Positions 1 to 8,673 of a stretch of DNA of 36,732 bases are shown piece after piece; the stretch's first letter is position 1; each line of letters opens with the position of its first letter. This stretch comes from JBCDCE01 sp039182515 (GTDB lineage Bacteria; Pseudomonadota; Alphaproteobacteria; Rhodobacterales; Rhodobacteraceae). The translations under genes and the position numbers were made by a program. The notes under the pieces are model-generated. The model did not search any database. It worked only from the letters and a program-made list of their open reading frames with translations, and was not told where the DNA came from. Where the stretch lies: positions 1 through 36,732 of the forward strand of contig JBCDCE010000038.1 in NCBI GenBank assembly GCA_039182515.1, in the 5' to 3' direction.

Positions 1-315
1 GAGGCAGCCGAAGTGGACCGCGCCTCGAAGCTCAGGCAGTTCTTTACGATTACGATCCCTATGGTCTTGCCGTTCTTAATGCTGGCTGTGCTCTTCCGTG
101 GGATTGAGAACTTCAAGATGTTCGATCTGGTGGTGCAACTCACAGGTGGCGGCCCAGGCTCTACGACGGAGCTGACGTCCATCAACCTCAAGCGAGAAGC
201 CTTTGAGAAATGGCGCACCGGCTATGCCTCGGCCTACGCGATCATCCTCTTTGTTACCGTCTTTGGCCTCGCGTCCATCTACGTGAAAGCCCTCAATAAG
301 GTGAAAGAGCGATGA
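1..315 (+). CDS. Sugar ABC transporter permease (MalF type), 5'-truncated by window edge
   Basis: The reading frame is already open at base 1, so only the last 104 residues are present. It begins with EAAEVDRASKLRQFF, the EAA loop that docks binding-protein-dependent permeases onto their ATPase. Two hydrophobic segments follow (about residues 20-35 and 78-95), and a charged tail ends in TGA at 313-315. This is the C-terminal part of an inner-membrane permease of the MalF/UgpA group. The partner permease follows 121 bases downstream and two ATPases come after it, so the complex is probably a carbohydrate or polyol importer. A binding-protein gene is expected upstream, outside the window. The family call is firm; the substrate is unknown. 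Confidence 0.9.
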   Translation, partial: EAAEVDRASKLRQFFTITIPMVLPFLMLAVLFRGIENFKMFDLVVQLTGGGPGSTTELTSINLKREAFEKWRTGYASAYAIILFVTVFGLASIYVKALNKVKER

Positions 316-336
316 TTGGCCTGTTTTGTTTGCAAC

Positions 337-389
337 GCCCGGCAGAAGGCCGGGCAGCGCCGATCCGCCCCCATGGGGCGGCGCTTCAC
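337..389 (+). repeat. Bipartite palindromic element between two permease genes
   Basis: Two adjacent perfect hairpins lie in the 121-base gap between the two permeases. The first is GCCCGGC-AGAAG-GCCGGGC (337-355). The second is CCGCCCC-CAT-GGGGCGG (365-381), inside the longer GCGCCGATCC...GGCGCTTCAC. The same arrangement, a CCGGGC-type hairpin followed directly by a GCGCCCGACC...GGGCGC hairpin, recurs inverted at 15791-15856. There is no T-run, so it is not a classical terminator. Inside an operon it could stabilise the upstream mRNA or reduce expression of the downstream genes. Both roles are inference. Confidence 0.65.
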
Positions 390-436
390 GCCACCCCTCG
401 GACCGGCGCTACCCTCAGCTCAGAAAGACCAAACCA

Positions 437-1375
437 ATGAGCAGCTTTTCCGTTACAGAGCCGTCCAAACGCTCCAAGTGGGTCGCGGGTACGATGGTCA
501 TTCTCTACGCGCTTGTCACCATGGTGCCGCTGGCTTGGATCATGTTGACCGGCTTCAAATCACCCGCAGATGCGATCAGCTATCCGCCCAAGGTGGTCTT
601 TGAGCCAACGCTTGAAGGCTATGTGAACCTCTTCACCACCCGCACGCGGCAGACACCTGAGTTCTTAGAGAACAATCCGCCAGAGACATGGTACGACGAG
701 ATTGTGCGTCAATACGATATGGTCATTGCGGGCCCCTCAAAATTTGGCGAGCGGTTCCTGAACTCTGTGATCATCGGCTTCGGCTCAACCTTTCTCAGCA
801 TCTTCTTGGGCACTTTGGCAGCTTACGGCTTCTCGCGCTTCAAGATCCCGCTGGCGGACGATCTTTTGTTTTTCATCCTAAGCACCAGGATGATGCCGCC
901 CATCGCCGTCGCGATCCCAATAGTCCTCATGTACCGGCAGTTGGGCCTCTCAGACACGCATCTGGGCATGATCTTGCTCTACACAGGCGTGAACATCAGC
1001 TTGGCGGTCTGGCTTCTTAAGGGTTTCATTGATGAGATCCCGCTGGAATATGAAGAAGCGGCTCTGATTGACGGCTACACGCGCTTTCAGGCCTTTTACA
1101 AAGTGGTTCTGCCCCAAGCAGCCACTGGGATCGCCTCAACGGCCATCTTCTGCCTGATCTTTGCGTGGAACGAGTATGCCTTCGCGGTGCTGCTGACCTC
1201 AGGCACGGCGCAAACGGCACCGCCTTTCATTCCCACCATCATCGGTGTGGGCGGGCTCGACTGGCCAGCGGTTGCAGCAGGCGCCACGATCTTCCTCTTG
1301 CCTGTGATGATCTTCACCATCCTTTTGCGCAAACACTTGCTGCGCGGAATTACCTTCGGAGCGGTTCGCAAATGA
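437..1375 (+). CDS. Sugar ABC transporter permease (MalG type)
   Basis: This 312-residue inner-membrane permease is the partner of the truncated permease before it. The N-terminus is cytoplasmic and basic (SKRSKW), the first membrane segment is at about residues 16-38, and a periplasmic loop of roughly 75 residues follows before the remaining segments. The EAA loop reads EYEEAALIDGYTRFQAFYKV, the site that contacts the ATPase. The start ATG at 437 is preferred because the frame upstream of it runs through the hairpin element and reads as low-complexity non-protein sequence. The final TGA overlaps the ATG of the next gene (ATGA), so translation is probably coupled. The family is MalG/UgpE; the substrate cannot be read from the sequence. 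Confidence 0.9.
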   Translation: MSSFSVTEPSKRSKWVAGTMVILYALVTMVPLAWIMLTGFKSPADAISYPPKVVFEPTLEGYVNLFTTRTRQTPEFLENNPPETWYDEIVRQYDMVIAGPSKFGERFLNSVIIGFGSTFLSIFLGTLAAYGFSRFKIPLADDLLFFILSTRMMPPIAVAIPIVLMYRQLGLSDTHLGMILLYTGVNISLAVWLLKGFIDEIPLEYEEAALIDGYTRFQAFYKVVLPQAATGIASTAIFCLIFAWNEYAFAVLLTSGTAQTAPPFIPTIIGVGGLDWPAVAAGATIFLLPVMIFTILLRKHLLRGITFGAVRK

Positions 1376-1560
1376 GCAATTTTTTCACCGGATTATTGCG
1401 CTTCAAGCGCGGCCCTTGGGAAATGCTGGCGACCATTTTGATCGCAATCGGGGTGGTCATGTTGATGCAGCCGTTTGCGCTGTGGCTCTACACCTATTCC
1501 TTCATCGTCACGTTGGTGGGCACCGTTATGTTCATCATCGTCTCCCACTTTAAGGAGTGA
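1372..1560 (+). CDS. Small two-helix membrane protein of the ABC transporter operon
   Basis: A 62-residue protein whose ATG overlaps the stop of the preceding permease by four bases. It has a short amphipathic, basic start (FFTGLLRFKRG) and two hydrophobic helices, about residues 18-38 and 42-58, ending in HFKE. I do not recognise a named family. Small membrane proteins are known beside permeases in glycerol-type (GlpSTPQV) ABC operons, and the two GlpS/GlpT-like ATPases that follow make an accessory role in the same transporter plausible. The tight overlap and the AAGGAG ribosome site of the next gene inside its last codons support a real, co-translated gene. Its function is inferred from context only. 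Confidence 0.75.
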   Translation: MSNFFTGLLRFKRGPWEMLATILIAIGVVMLMQPFALWLYTYSFIVTLVGTVMFIIVSHFKE

Positions 1561-1566
1561 CGCGCC

Positions 1567-2664
1567 GTGGCGCAGATACAGATCAAAAACATCCGTAAGG
1601 ATTTTGGAAGCTTCAACGCCGTCAAGGAATCGAGCTTCACCATTGAGGACGGCGAGTTCTTCATGCTGCTTGGCCCCTCGGGCTGCGGCAAAACCACAAC
1701 GCTGCGCATGATTGCGGGGCTCGAGTTGCCGACCTCCGGCGAGATTTATCTCGACGGTGAAGAGATCAGCCAGTTGCCACCCTCACAACGCGACATCGCT
1801 TTTGTGTTTCAAATGTTTGCGCTCTACCCGCATCTGAATGTGCGCAAGAACTTGAGCTATCCGCTTGTCAGCCAAGGTATGGCGCGCGCTGACATCAAGA
1901 AGAAGGTGGATGAGGTCGCGGGCATCCTCGGGATCCATGACATTCTGAACCGACCCGTGGGAGGGCTTTCCGGGGGGGACCGGCAGCGTGTGGCTTTGGG
2001 CCGAGCGATTGTACGCGATCCCAAGGCCTTCATGATGGACGAGCCTTTGGGCGCTTTGGATGCAGAGTTCCGCGAGCATATGTCCGAAGAGTTGCGCGCG
2101 CTGCACGACCGTATGAAAGCCACCACCGTCTATGTGACCCACGACCAGCTTGAGGCCATGCAAATGGGCGACAAGATCGTGGTGATGAACAACGCGGTTG
2201 TTGAGCAATTCGGCACGCCACAACAGATCTACGACATGCCCGCCACGATGTTTGTGGCTGATTTCATCGGCTCGCCGTCCATGAACTTCTTGCCCTTTGA
2301 GGGTGCTGTGGAAAGCGGCGGTGCGCATGTGGAGCTTGCAGGCCAAAAACTGGCGGTGCCGGTGCAGCGGCAAGGCGCTTCTGGCAAGCTTGTCTTTGGG
2401 GTCCGTCCTGAGCACGTGGCGCTCTCTGATACCGGTGGTTACCGAGGCGAGGTTTTGGCCAGTGAATATCTGGGCACCACGCAGATCATCACGCTGGGCA
2501 CAGCCAATGGCGAGATCAAAGCGCGGGTGGACAGCGGCCAAGTGGCCAAAGTGGGCGAAAAGATCGGGCTGAGTTTTGAAGCGCCGCGCGTGACGCTCTT
2601 TGATGAGACAACAGGCCGGGCTCTGCGCTCCGAGCTCAACGAAGGGGTGCTGGCGCATGGCTGA
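1567..2664 (+). CDS. ABC transporter ATP-binding protein, GlpS-like, first of a tandem pair
   Basis: A 365-residue nucleotide-binding subunit of a carbohydrate importer. Walker A is GPSGCGKTT (residues 36-44), the signature is LSGGDRQR (about 134), Walker B is MMDEP (about 156) and the switch histidine is in VTHDQ (about 190). A C-terminal regulatory (TOBE-type) domain follows from about residue 240. The signature carries D where most MalK-type proteins have Q. The start is a GTG, supported by AAGGAG eleven bases upstream. Its end overlaps the next ATPase gene by eight bases. Two non-identical ATPases in a row, rather than one MalK homodimer, match the heterodimer layout known from rhizobial glycerol transporters. 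Confidence 0.92.
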   Translation: MAQIQIKNIRKDFGSFNAVKESSFTIEDGEFFMLLGPSGCGKTTTLRMIAGLELPTSGEIYLDGEEISQLPPSQRDIAFVFQMFALYPHLNVRKNLSYPLVSQGMARADIKKKVDEVAGILGIHDILNRPVGGLSGGDRQRVALGRAIVRDPKAFMMDEPLGALDAEFREHMSEELRALHDRMKATTVYVTHDQLEAMQMGDKIVVMNNAVVEQFGTPQQIYDMPATMFVADFIGSPSMNFLPFEGAVESGGAHVELAGQKLAVPVQRQGASGKLVFGVRPEHVALSDTGGYRGEVLASEYLGTTQIITLGTANGEIKARVDSGQVAKVGEKIGLSFEAPRVTLFDETTGRALRSELNEGVLAHG

Positions 2665-3652
2665 GGTCGTCTTAAAGAACCTGTCGAAATCCTTTGGCGA
2701 TACACATGCCGTGAGCGATGTCTCCATGGAGATCCCGGATGGCGCGTTTGTGGTGCTCTTGGGCCCTACGGGTGCCGGCAAAACCACCACATTGCGGCTC
2801 ATCTCGGGGCTAGAGAAAGCCGATCAAGGCGAGGTGTGGATCGATGGGCGCAACGTGGCCAGTGAAACGCCAGCGCAACGCGACGTGGCGATGGTGTTCC
2901 AGCAATACTCGCTTTATCCGCATCTTACGGTATGGGACAATCTGGCCTTTCCGCTGAAATCGCCCATTCTCAACACGCCGAAAGATGAGATCACCCGCAA
3001 GGTGACCGAAGTGGCCGAAGTTCTTCAAATCAGTCACAAGCTGCAAAACAAGGCCACTGCACTCTCTGGTGGCGAGATGCAGCGTGTCTCAATAGGCCGG
3101 GCCCTGGTGCGCGATCCGTCGATCTACCTGATGGATGAGCCTTTAAGCTCGCTCGATGCCAAGCTGCGCACCGATCTGCGGGTAGAACTCAAGCGCATCC
3201 AAGCAAACTTGGGCGCCACGCTTCTTTATGTGACCCACGACCAGATTGAGGCCATGACCATGGCCACCCATGTGGGTGTGCTCAACGAAGGCAAGCTGGT
3301 GCAATACGGCACCCCGCGTGAGATCTACGAAGATCCAAATTCGCTGTATGTGGCGAGCCGCCTTGGCATTCCGCGCATCAATTTGCTGCCTGCAGATCTC
3401 TTTGGCGGCGTGCCTACGGGCACGGTGCAAATTGGGCTCAGACCTGAGCATATCAGCCAAGGGGATGGCCTTGAGGCGGAGGTTAAACGTGTGGAGCACT
3501 TAGGCGACCAAAAGCGCCTGCATCTGACGTTGCAAGGCCATGCCATCACAACTCTGGCCAACCCAGACACCCAATATACCCCTGGCGCGATGCTGAAAAT
3601 TGCGCCCCATAAGCCTTTGTGTTTTGACGCAAACGGCCAACGCATTCGCTGA
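2657..3652 (+). CDS. ABC transporter ATP-binding protein, GlpT-like, second of a tandem pair
   Basis: A 331-residue ATPase with Walker A GPTGAGKTT (36-44), signature LSGGEMQR (about 136), Walker B LMDEP (about 158), switch histidine in VTHDQ, and a short C-terminal TOBE-type domain that ends earlier than in its neighbour. The start ATG at 2657 lies inside the last codons of the preceding gene, in another frame, which suggests coupled translation and equal amounts of the two subunits. Its motifs differ enough from the first ATPase (GAGK against GCGK, SGGEMQ against SGGDRQ) to exclude a recent duplication. The likely role is the second half of a heterodimeric ATPase for the same sugar or polyol importer. 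Confidence 0.92.
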   Translation: MAEVVLKNLSKSFGDTHAVSDVSMEIPDGAFVVLLGPTGAGKTTTLRLISGLEKADQGEVWIDGRNVASETPAQRDVAMVFQQYSLYPHLTVWDNLAFPLKSPILNTPKDEITRKVTEVAEVLQISHKLQNKATALSGGEMQRVSIGRALVRDPSIYLMDEPLSSLDAKLRTDLRVELKRIQANLGATLLYVTHDQIEAMTMATHVGVLNEGKLVQYGTPREIYEDPNSLYVASRLGIPRINLLPADLFGGVPTGTVQIGLRPEHISQGDGLEAEVKRVEHLGDQKRLHLTLQGHAITTLANPDTQYTPGAMLKIAPHKPLCFDANGQRIR

Positions 3653-3665
3653 GGAGAAGGACCCC

Positions 3666-5294
3666 ATGAGCCAGTTCATCAACGCCAAAGAAACCCTTGT
3701 GACGGATGCGGTTGACGGTCTTTTGGCCTGCTCGGGCGGCGCGCTCACGCGGCTGGATGGCTATCCGCATATCAAGGTTGTCTGCCGCACGGATTGGGAC
3801 AAATCCCGCGTGGCTTTGATCTCGGGCGGCGGCTCGGGCCATGAACCTGCGCATGCAGGGTTTGTCGGCAAAGGCATGCTCACAGCGGCTGTCTGCGGCG
3901 AGGTCTTTGCCTCACCATCAGTGGACGCAGTGCTGGCCGGTATTTTGGCCGTGACGGGGCCTGCGGGTTGTTTGCTCATTGTCAAAAATTACACCGGCGA
4001 TCGGCTGAATTTTGGCCTCGCAGCGGAACGCGCGCGGGCCTTTGGATTGAATGTCTCGATGCTGGTGGTGGATGATGACATTGCGCTCCCGCATCTGCCC
4101 CAAGCGCGCGGCGTGGCGGGCACGCTCTTTGTGCACAAAATCGGAGGTGCCTTGGCCGAAAGCGGCGCGGATCTTGATACGGTTACCAAAGCGGCCAAAG
4201 ACGTAGTGGCCAATGTGGCTTCCATCGGTCAATCGCTTGATACATGCACCGTGCCAGGTTCCGCCAAAGAGGCGCGCATTGCCCCTGGCAAAGCAGAGCT
4301 TGGGCTCGGCATTCACGGCGAAGCGGGGGTGGAACAGGTCGATTTTAACGACGCGGCCACAGCGATGGACGCGGTGCTGACCAAGCTCAGCTCCCATATC
4401 ACGCCAGGCGCACCGCATGTGGCGATCCTCAACAATCTGGGCTCCACAACGCCGCTTGAGATGAGCATTCTGGCGCATGAATTGGCCAATTCGCCCAAAG
4501 CGGCAGACATCAAAGCCATCGTCGGCCCGGCGCCCATGATGACCTCGCTTGATATGCACGGCTTTTCCGTCTCGGTCCTGCCCATGACAGGCGAGGTTGA
4601 GGCGCATCTTAACGCGCCTGTGGATTTGGCCGCGTGGCCTGGAGTTAAGGGGATTGGGAAGGTCTCTGTGGTGCCTTTGCCGGATGGTCTGAGCCCGATC
4701 CAGCCGATTCCCTCAGCCAATCCGAAAACGGCCGCGATTTTGGTGCGGTGCTGCGACGTGCTTCTTGCCGCCGAGGACGCTCTCAATACCCTTGATGCCA
4801 AATCAGGAGATGGCGACACGGGCAGCACTCTGGCCACGGCAGCGCGCGCTATGAAAAGCGCTGTGGACCGTTTGCCCTTGGCTGATCAAACCCAGCTCTT
4901 CCGGGCAATTGGCAATGAATTGAGCCAGACCATGGGGGGCTCGTCGGGTGTTATCCTCGCGATCTTCTTTGGCGCGGCGGGGGACGCTTGTGCAAGTGGC
5001 CAGCCTATGGCTCAGGCGCTTTTGACAGGCCTCACGCGGATTTCAGAAGTGGGCGGCGCTGGGCCAGGGGATCGGACCATGATCGACGCGCTGGCGCCTG
5101 CTTTGGAAGCCTTGCCCCAAGGGTTGGACGCCGCAAGTGCCGCGGCGCGCGCGGGCGCAGATGCAACAGCCAAACTTGGGCGCGCGAAAGCTGGCCGGGC
5201 CTCTTACGTGCCGGAAGAAAATCTCATAGGTCACAACGACCCAGGTGCCGAAGCCGTTGCTCTTCTCTTCGAAGGGCTGGCCGAGGCCTCGTAA
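3666..5294 (+). CDS. Fused DhaK-DhaL dihydroxyacetone/tetrulose kinase
   Basis: A 542-residue single-chain kinase. The DhaK domain (about 1-325) carries SGGGSGHEP near residue 52 and the substrate-anchoring histidine in GIHGEAG near 216. This histidine forms a covalent hemiaminal with the ketone substrate in the family. The DhaL ATP-binding domain (about 345-540) has KSGDGDTGST near 379, whose aspartates bind magnesium. The fused, ATP-dependent form differs from the three-part PTS-linked enzyme; no DhaM is present. Known substrates include dihydroxyacetone and, in related enzymes, erythrulose or other branched or short ketoses. The isomerase and dehydrogenase downstream suggest that a sugar- or polyol-derived ketose, not free dihydroxyacetone, is the substrate. 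The ribosome site is GAGGAGAAGG just before ATG 3666. Confidence 0.9.
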   Translation: MSQFINAKETLVTDAVDGLLACSGGALTRLDGYPHIKVVCRTDWDKSRVALISGGGSGHEPAHAGFVGKGMLTAAVCGEVFASPSVDAVLAGILAVTGPAGCLLIVKNYTGDRLNFGLAAERARAFGLNVSMLVVDDDIALPHLPQARGVAGTLFVHKIGGALAESGADLDTVTKAAKDVVANVASIGQSLDTCTVPGSAKEARIAPGKAELGLGIHGEAGVEQVDFNDAATAMDAVLTKLSSHITPGAPHVAILNNLGSTTPLEMSILAHELANSPKAADIKAIVGPAPMMTSLDMHGFSVSVLPMTGEVEAHLNAPVDLAAWPGVKGIGKVSVVPLPDGLSPIQPIPSANPKTAAILVRCCDVLLAAEDALNTLDAKSGDGDTGSTLATAARAMKSAVDRLPLADQTQLFRAIGNELSQTMGGSSGVILAIFFGAAGDACASGQPMAQALLTGLTRISEVGGAGPGDRTMIDALAPALEALPQGLDAASAAARAGADATAKLGRAKAGRASYVPEENLIGHNDPGAEAVALLFEGLAEAS

Positions 5295-5329
5295 TGCTCT
5301 GAAAACAGGACGAAAAACTTAGGAACGCT

Positions 5330-6409
5330 TTGGAAGACGCAGGACCCAACATAAGCCTCAAGCCCACGGTCAACGACATCGCGCGTGAAGCGGGTGTGAG
5401 CTTGGCGACCGTAGACCGTGTGCTCAACAACCGGCCTGGCGTGCGGGCTGTGACGGTGGAGCGTGTGCAATCCGCGATCCAAACCCTTGGCTATGTGCGG
5501 GATCTCTCTGCGGCCAATTTGGCGCGGCAACGGCAATATCGCTTTGTGTTTGTACTGCCAGATGGCCAGGGCCAGTTTCTCTCGGGGCTGCGTAACTCGA
5601 TTTATGAAGCGGCGGCCAGTTCGCAGTTTGACCGCACGGATGTGAAGATGCTGCTGATCCCCAACCGCGATCACACGAGCCTCGTGCAAATGCTGGCGGA
5701 TCTCGATCCACAAAACATCGACGGTGTGGCGATCATGGCCAATGAAACGCCTGTTGTACGGGACGCGATTGCGCGGCTCAAATCGCAAGGTGTGGCGGTG
5801 GTCTCGCTGGTCTCGGACCAACCCAATTCCGAGCGCGATCACTTTGTGGGCTTTGACAACGTGGCCGCGGGGCGCACCGCGGGCATGCTTTTGGGCCGCT
5901 TTGTCGGCCAAAAGTCCGGCAAAGTGGTGGTGGTGGTCACCTCCATGCAAGCGCGCGACATGATCGAACGTCGCTTAGGCTTTGACCAGGTCATGGCGGA
6001 TCACTTTCCAAATCTCGAGCCACTTCCTTCGGTGGAAGGGCATGATGACGAGGCGCTCACCGAGCGTTTGACCCGGATGGCGCTCGCGCAAAGCCAAGAT
6101 GTGGTTGGGGTCTATTCCGTTGGGGCCAGTGTGCGCGGTGTCACGGCAGCCTTTGATGCGCTCACGGGCGATGAGCGCCCGGTCTGTATCGACCATGAAC
6201 TCACAGACAATTCCTACGAACTGCTACAACGCGGCACAATTGATGCGGTGATCACGCAAAACATCGGCCATCTGGCCCGCAGTGCGCTCCGGGTTTTGCG
6301 CGCGCGCTGCGACAACGCGCCCGTGATTGCCAGCCAAGAGAACATTCGGATCGATATCCTGATCCGCGAAAATCTGCCCGAAAACAGGCCCGTAAGGGAC
6401 CCGCAATAG
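5330..6409 (+). CDS. LacI-family transcriptional regulator
   Basis: A 359-residue regulator. The N-terminal helix-turn-helix and hinge helix are at about residues 11-65 (VNDIAREAGVSLATVDRVLN). A periplasmic-binding-protein-like effector domain follows to the C-terminus, as in ribose and ketose repressors. No ATG is available at the right place; TTG at 5330, preceded by AGGAA, gives the normal spacing to the helix-turn-helix. It sits inside the catabolic operon between kinase and isomerase, so it probably controls this operon and responds to the transported sugar or an intermediate. Its operator is presumably upstream of the first transporter gene, outside the window. Confidence 0.88.
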   Translation: MEDAGPNISLKPTVNDIAREAGVSLATVDRVLNNRPGVRAVTVERVQSAIQTLGYVRDLSAANLARQRQYRFVFVLPDGQGQFLSGLRNSIYEAAASSQFDRTDVKMLLIPNRDHTSLVQMLADLDPQNIDGVAIMANETPVVRDAIARLKSQGVAVVSLVSDQPNSERDHFVGFDNVAAGRTAGMLLGRFVGQKSGKVVVVVTSMQARDMIERRLGFDQVMADHFPNLEPLPSVEGHDDEALTERLTRMALAQSQDVVGVYSVGASVRGVTAAFDALTGDERPVCIDHELTDNSYELLQRGTIDAVITQNIGHLARSALRVLRARCDNAPVIASQENIRIDILIRENLPENRPVRDPQ

Positions 6410-6439
6410 AACCAAAGCCAATCAGTCTGGGAGGACACC

Positions 6440-7495
6440 ATGAAAACAATCAAAGGCCCGGCGCTCTTTTTAGCGCAATTTGCTGGCGACGATGCGCCGT
6501 TCAATTCCTGGGATGCGATTACGAAATGGGCGGCTGACTGCGGCTACAAAGGCGTGCAAGTGCCCAGCTGGGATGCGCGTTTGTTTGACTTGGCAAAAGC
6601 CGCTGAGAGCAAAGACTATTGCGACACCTTCAAAGGCGAAGCTGAGGCCAATGGCGTGGAGGTCACTGAGCTCTCCACCCACCTGCAAGGCCAGCTTGTG
6701 GCGGTGCATCCGGCTTATGACACAGCCTTTGATGGCTTTGCGGATCCATCCGTGCATGGCAATCCCAAGGCTCGCCAAGAATGGGCCGTGGACCAGGTGA
6801 TGAAGGCCATCTCGGCCTCTGCCAATATGGGCATCAAAAACCACGTGAGCTTTTCGGGCGCTTTGGCCTGGCCTTACGTGTACCCTTGGCCGCAACGGCC
6901 CGCGGGGCTGGTTGAGACGGCCTTTGATGAGCTCGCCAAGCGCTGGCGGCCGATTTTGGATCACGCGGACGCGAATGACGTGAACATCTGCTATGAGATC
7001 CACCCAGGCGAGGATCTTCATGACGGCGTGACTTTTGAGATGTTTTTGGAGCGGGTGGATAATCACGCGCGCTGCAACATGCTCTACGATCCCAGCCACT
7101 ATGTGCTGCAATGCCTTGATTATATTGACAATATCGACATCTACAAAGACCGCATCAAGATGTTCCACGTTAAGGACGCAGAGTTTAATCCAACGGGGCG
7201 CCAGGGCGTTTATTCGGGCTATCAGCCTTGGGTGGACCGGGCCGGGCGCTTCCGCTCACTGGGGGATGGTCAGGTCGATTTTGGCGCTGTGTTTTCCAAG
7301 ATGGCGGCGAATGATTTTGACGGCTGGGCCGTGGTGGAATGGGAATGCTGCCTGAAGCACCCAGAGGATGGCGCGCGGGAAGGGGCGCAATTTGTCTCCG
7401 ATCACATCATTCGCGTGACCGAGCGGGCCTTTGATGACTTTGCTGATGGCGGCACCGATGAGGCGGCCAACCGTAAAATGCTGGGGATTTCTTAA
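6440..7495 (+). CDS. TIM-barrel sugar (phosphate) isomerase/epimerase
   Basis: A 351-residue xylose-isomerase-like TIM barrel protein. The four metal ligands expected of the family are visible: E186 in CYEIHPGE, D217 in YDPSHY, H243 in MFHVKDAE and E300 in VVEWE. These bind a divalent metal that drives ketose/aldose isomerisation or C3 epimerisation. The barrel begins at residue 1 with no export signal, so it is cytoplasmic. The start is ATG 6440 with GGGAGG eight bases upstream. It lies 30 bases after the LacI gene and two bases before the oxidoreductase ATG, so it is co-transcribed. The substrate is unknown; the context suggests it works on the sugar that is later phosphorylated by the kinase. 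Confidence 0.9.
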   Translation: MKTIKGPALFLAQFAGDDAPFNSWDAITKWAADCGYKGVQVPSWDARLFDLAKAAESKDYCDTFKGEAEANGVEVTELSTHLQGQLVAVHPAYDTAFDGFADPSVHGNPKARQEWAVDQVMKAISASANMGIKNHVSFSGALAWPYVYPWPQRPAGLVETAFDELAKRWRPILDHADANDVNICYEIHPGEDLHDGVTFEMFLERVDNHARCNMLYDPSHYVLQCLDYIDNIDIYKDRIKMFHVKDAEFNPTGRQGVYSGYQPWVDRAGRFRSLGDGQVDFGAVFSKMAANDFDGWAVVEWECCLKHPEDGAREGAQFVSDHIIRVTERAFDDFADGGTDEAANRKMLGIS

Positions 7496-7496
7496 G

Positions 7497-8621
7497 ATGA
7501 CACGCATCAAACTTGGCATGGTGGGCGGCGGCAATGACGCCTTTATCGGCGGTGTTCACCGGATCGCGTCGCGCATCGATGATCACTATGAGCTTGTGGC
7601 GGGCGCGCTCTCGTCCACACCAGAGAAAAGCCGGGCCTCAGGTGAGGCGCTGGGGCTGCCACGCATCTATGATGATTTTGCGCAGATGGCGGAGGCCGAA
7701 GCCGCGCGGGACGATGGCATTGAGGCTGTCTCTATTGTGACGCCCAATCACGTGCACCATGATGCGGCAGTCGCGTTTTTGGAGCGCGGCATTCATGTGA
7801 TCTGCGACAAGCCGCTGACCTCCACTTTGGAGGATGCCAAAAAGCTTGTGGCGGCGGCAGAAGCGTCCAATTCGTTGTTTGTCCTGACTCACAATTACAC
7901 GGGCTACCCGATGGTGCGCCAAGCGCGCGCCATGGTGGCCGCCGGTGAAATTGGCAAAATCCGGGTGGTTCAGGTCGAATATCCACAGGATTGGCTGACC
8001 AATCACGAAGAATTTAAGCAGGCTGAATGGCGCACGGATCCTGCGCGCTCAGGCGCAGGGGGCTCTACAGGTGATATTGGCACCCATGCGCACAACTTGG
8101 CGCGCTTTATCACTGGGCTCGAAGTCACAAGCCTCGCGGCAGATTTGCAAGCTTTTGTGCCGGGCCGGCAGGTGGATGACAACGGCCACGTGATGCTTCG
8201 TTTTGAGGGCGGTGCGCGCGGTATGCTGTGGTGCAGCCAGGTAGCGCCGGGCAATGAAAACGCCTTAAAAATAAGGGTTTACGGTGAAAAAGGCGGGCTC
8301 GAATGGGCGCAAGAGGATCCCAATTACCTCTGGCATACGCCCTTTGGTGAACCCAAACGCCTGATCACGCGCGGCGGCGCGGGGGCAGGCGGGGCGGCGG
8401 GCCGTGTCAGCCGCATTCCACCGGGTCACCCGGAAGGCTATCTTGAAGGCTTTGCCAACATCTATTCAGAGGCTGCTTTGGCGATCCAGGCCCATCGTGA
8501 TGGCACGGAATTGCCAGCGGACGTGCATTTCCCAACGGTGCAGGACGGGTTGCGCGGGGTGGCTTTTGTAGATGCCTGTGTGCGATCTTCCGCTCAAGAT
8601 GCTGCATGGGTGGAGCTTTAG
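7497..8621 (+). CDS. Gfo/Idh/MocA-family NAD(P)-dependent oxidoreductase
   Basis: A 374-residue dehydrogenase of the glucose-fructose oxidoreductase/inositol dehydrogenase family. The N-terminal Rossmann fold has GMVGGGNDAFIGG (residues 7-19). The cofactor- and substrate-site lysine is in CDKPL (K105), and the catalytic histidine region is GDIGTHAHNL (H197, H199). The C-terminal alpha/beta domain binds a sugar or cyclitol. The ATG at 7497 follows the isomerase stop by one base. It probably oxidises a sugar or polyol hydroxyl in the same pathway. It is the last gene of the catabolic block; the next gene, 52 bases on, belongs to an unrelated unit. Confidence 0.92.
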   Translation: MTRIKLGMVGGGNDAFIGGVHRIASRIDDHYELVAGALSSTPEKSRASGEALGLPRIYDDFAQMAEAEAARDDGIEAVSIVTPNHVHHDAAVAFLERGIHVICDKPLTSTLEDAKKLVAAAEASNSLFVLTHNYTGYPMVRQARAMVAAGEIGKIRVVQVEYPQDWLTNHEEFKQAEWRTDPARSGAGGSTGDIGTHAHNLARFITGLEVTSLAADLQAFVPGRQVDDNGHVMLRFEGGARGMLWCSQVAPGNENALKIRVYGEKGGLEWAQEDPNYLWHTPFGEPKRLITRGGAGAGGAAGRVSRIPPGHPEGYLEGFANIYSEAALAIQAHRDGTELPADVHFPTVQDGLRGVAFVDACVRSSAQDAAWVEL

Positions 8622-8673
8622 CGCGGAGTGTGTAAGCTTAGGCTCGGTGGGCCCTTCATGGGAAAGCAATGCG

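Noticed and set aside
1783..2802. Long open frame of 339 codons on the minus strand
   Set aside because: It lies opposite two ATPase genes with all ABC motifs; its product is histidine/arginine-rich without any domain, as expected of an antisense shadow.
5231..5950. Minus-strand frame of 239 codons
   Set aside because: It is opposite the kinase end and the LacI gene; the LacI helix-turn-helix and effector domain leave no doubt about the coding strand.
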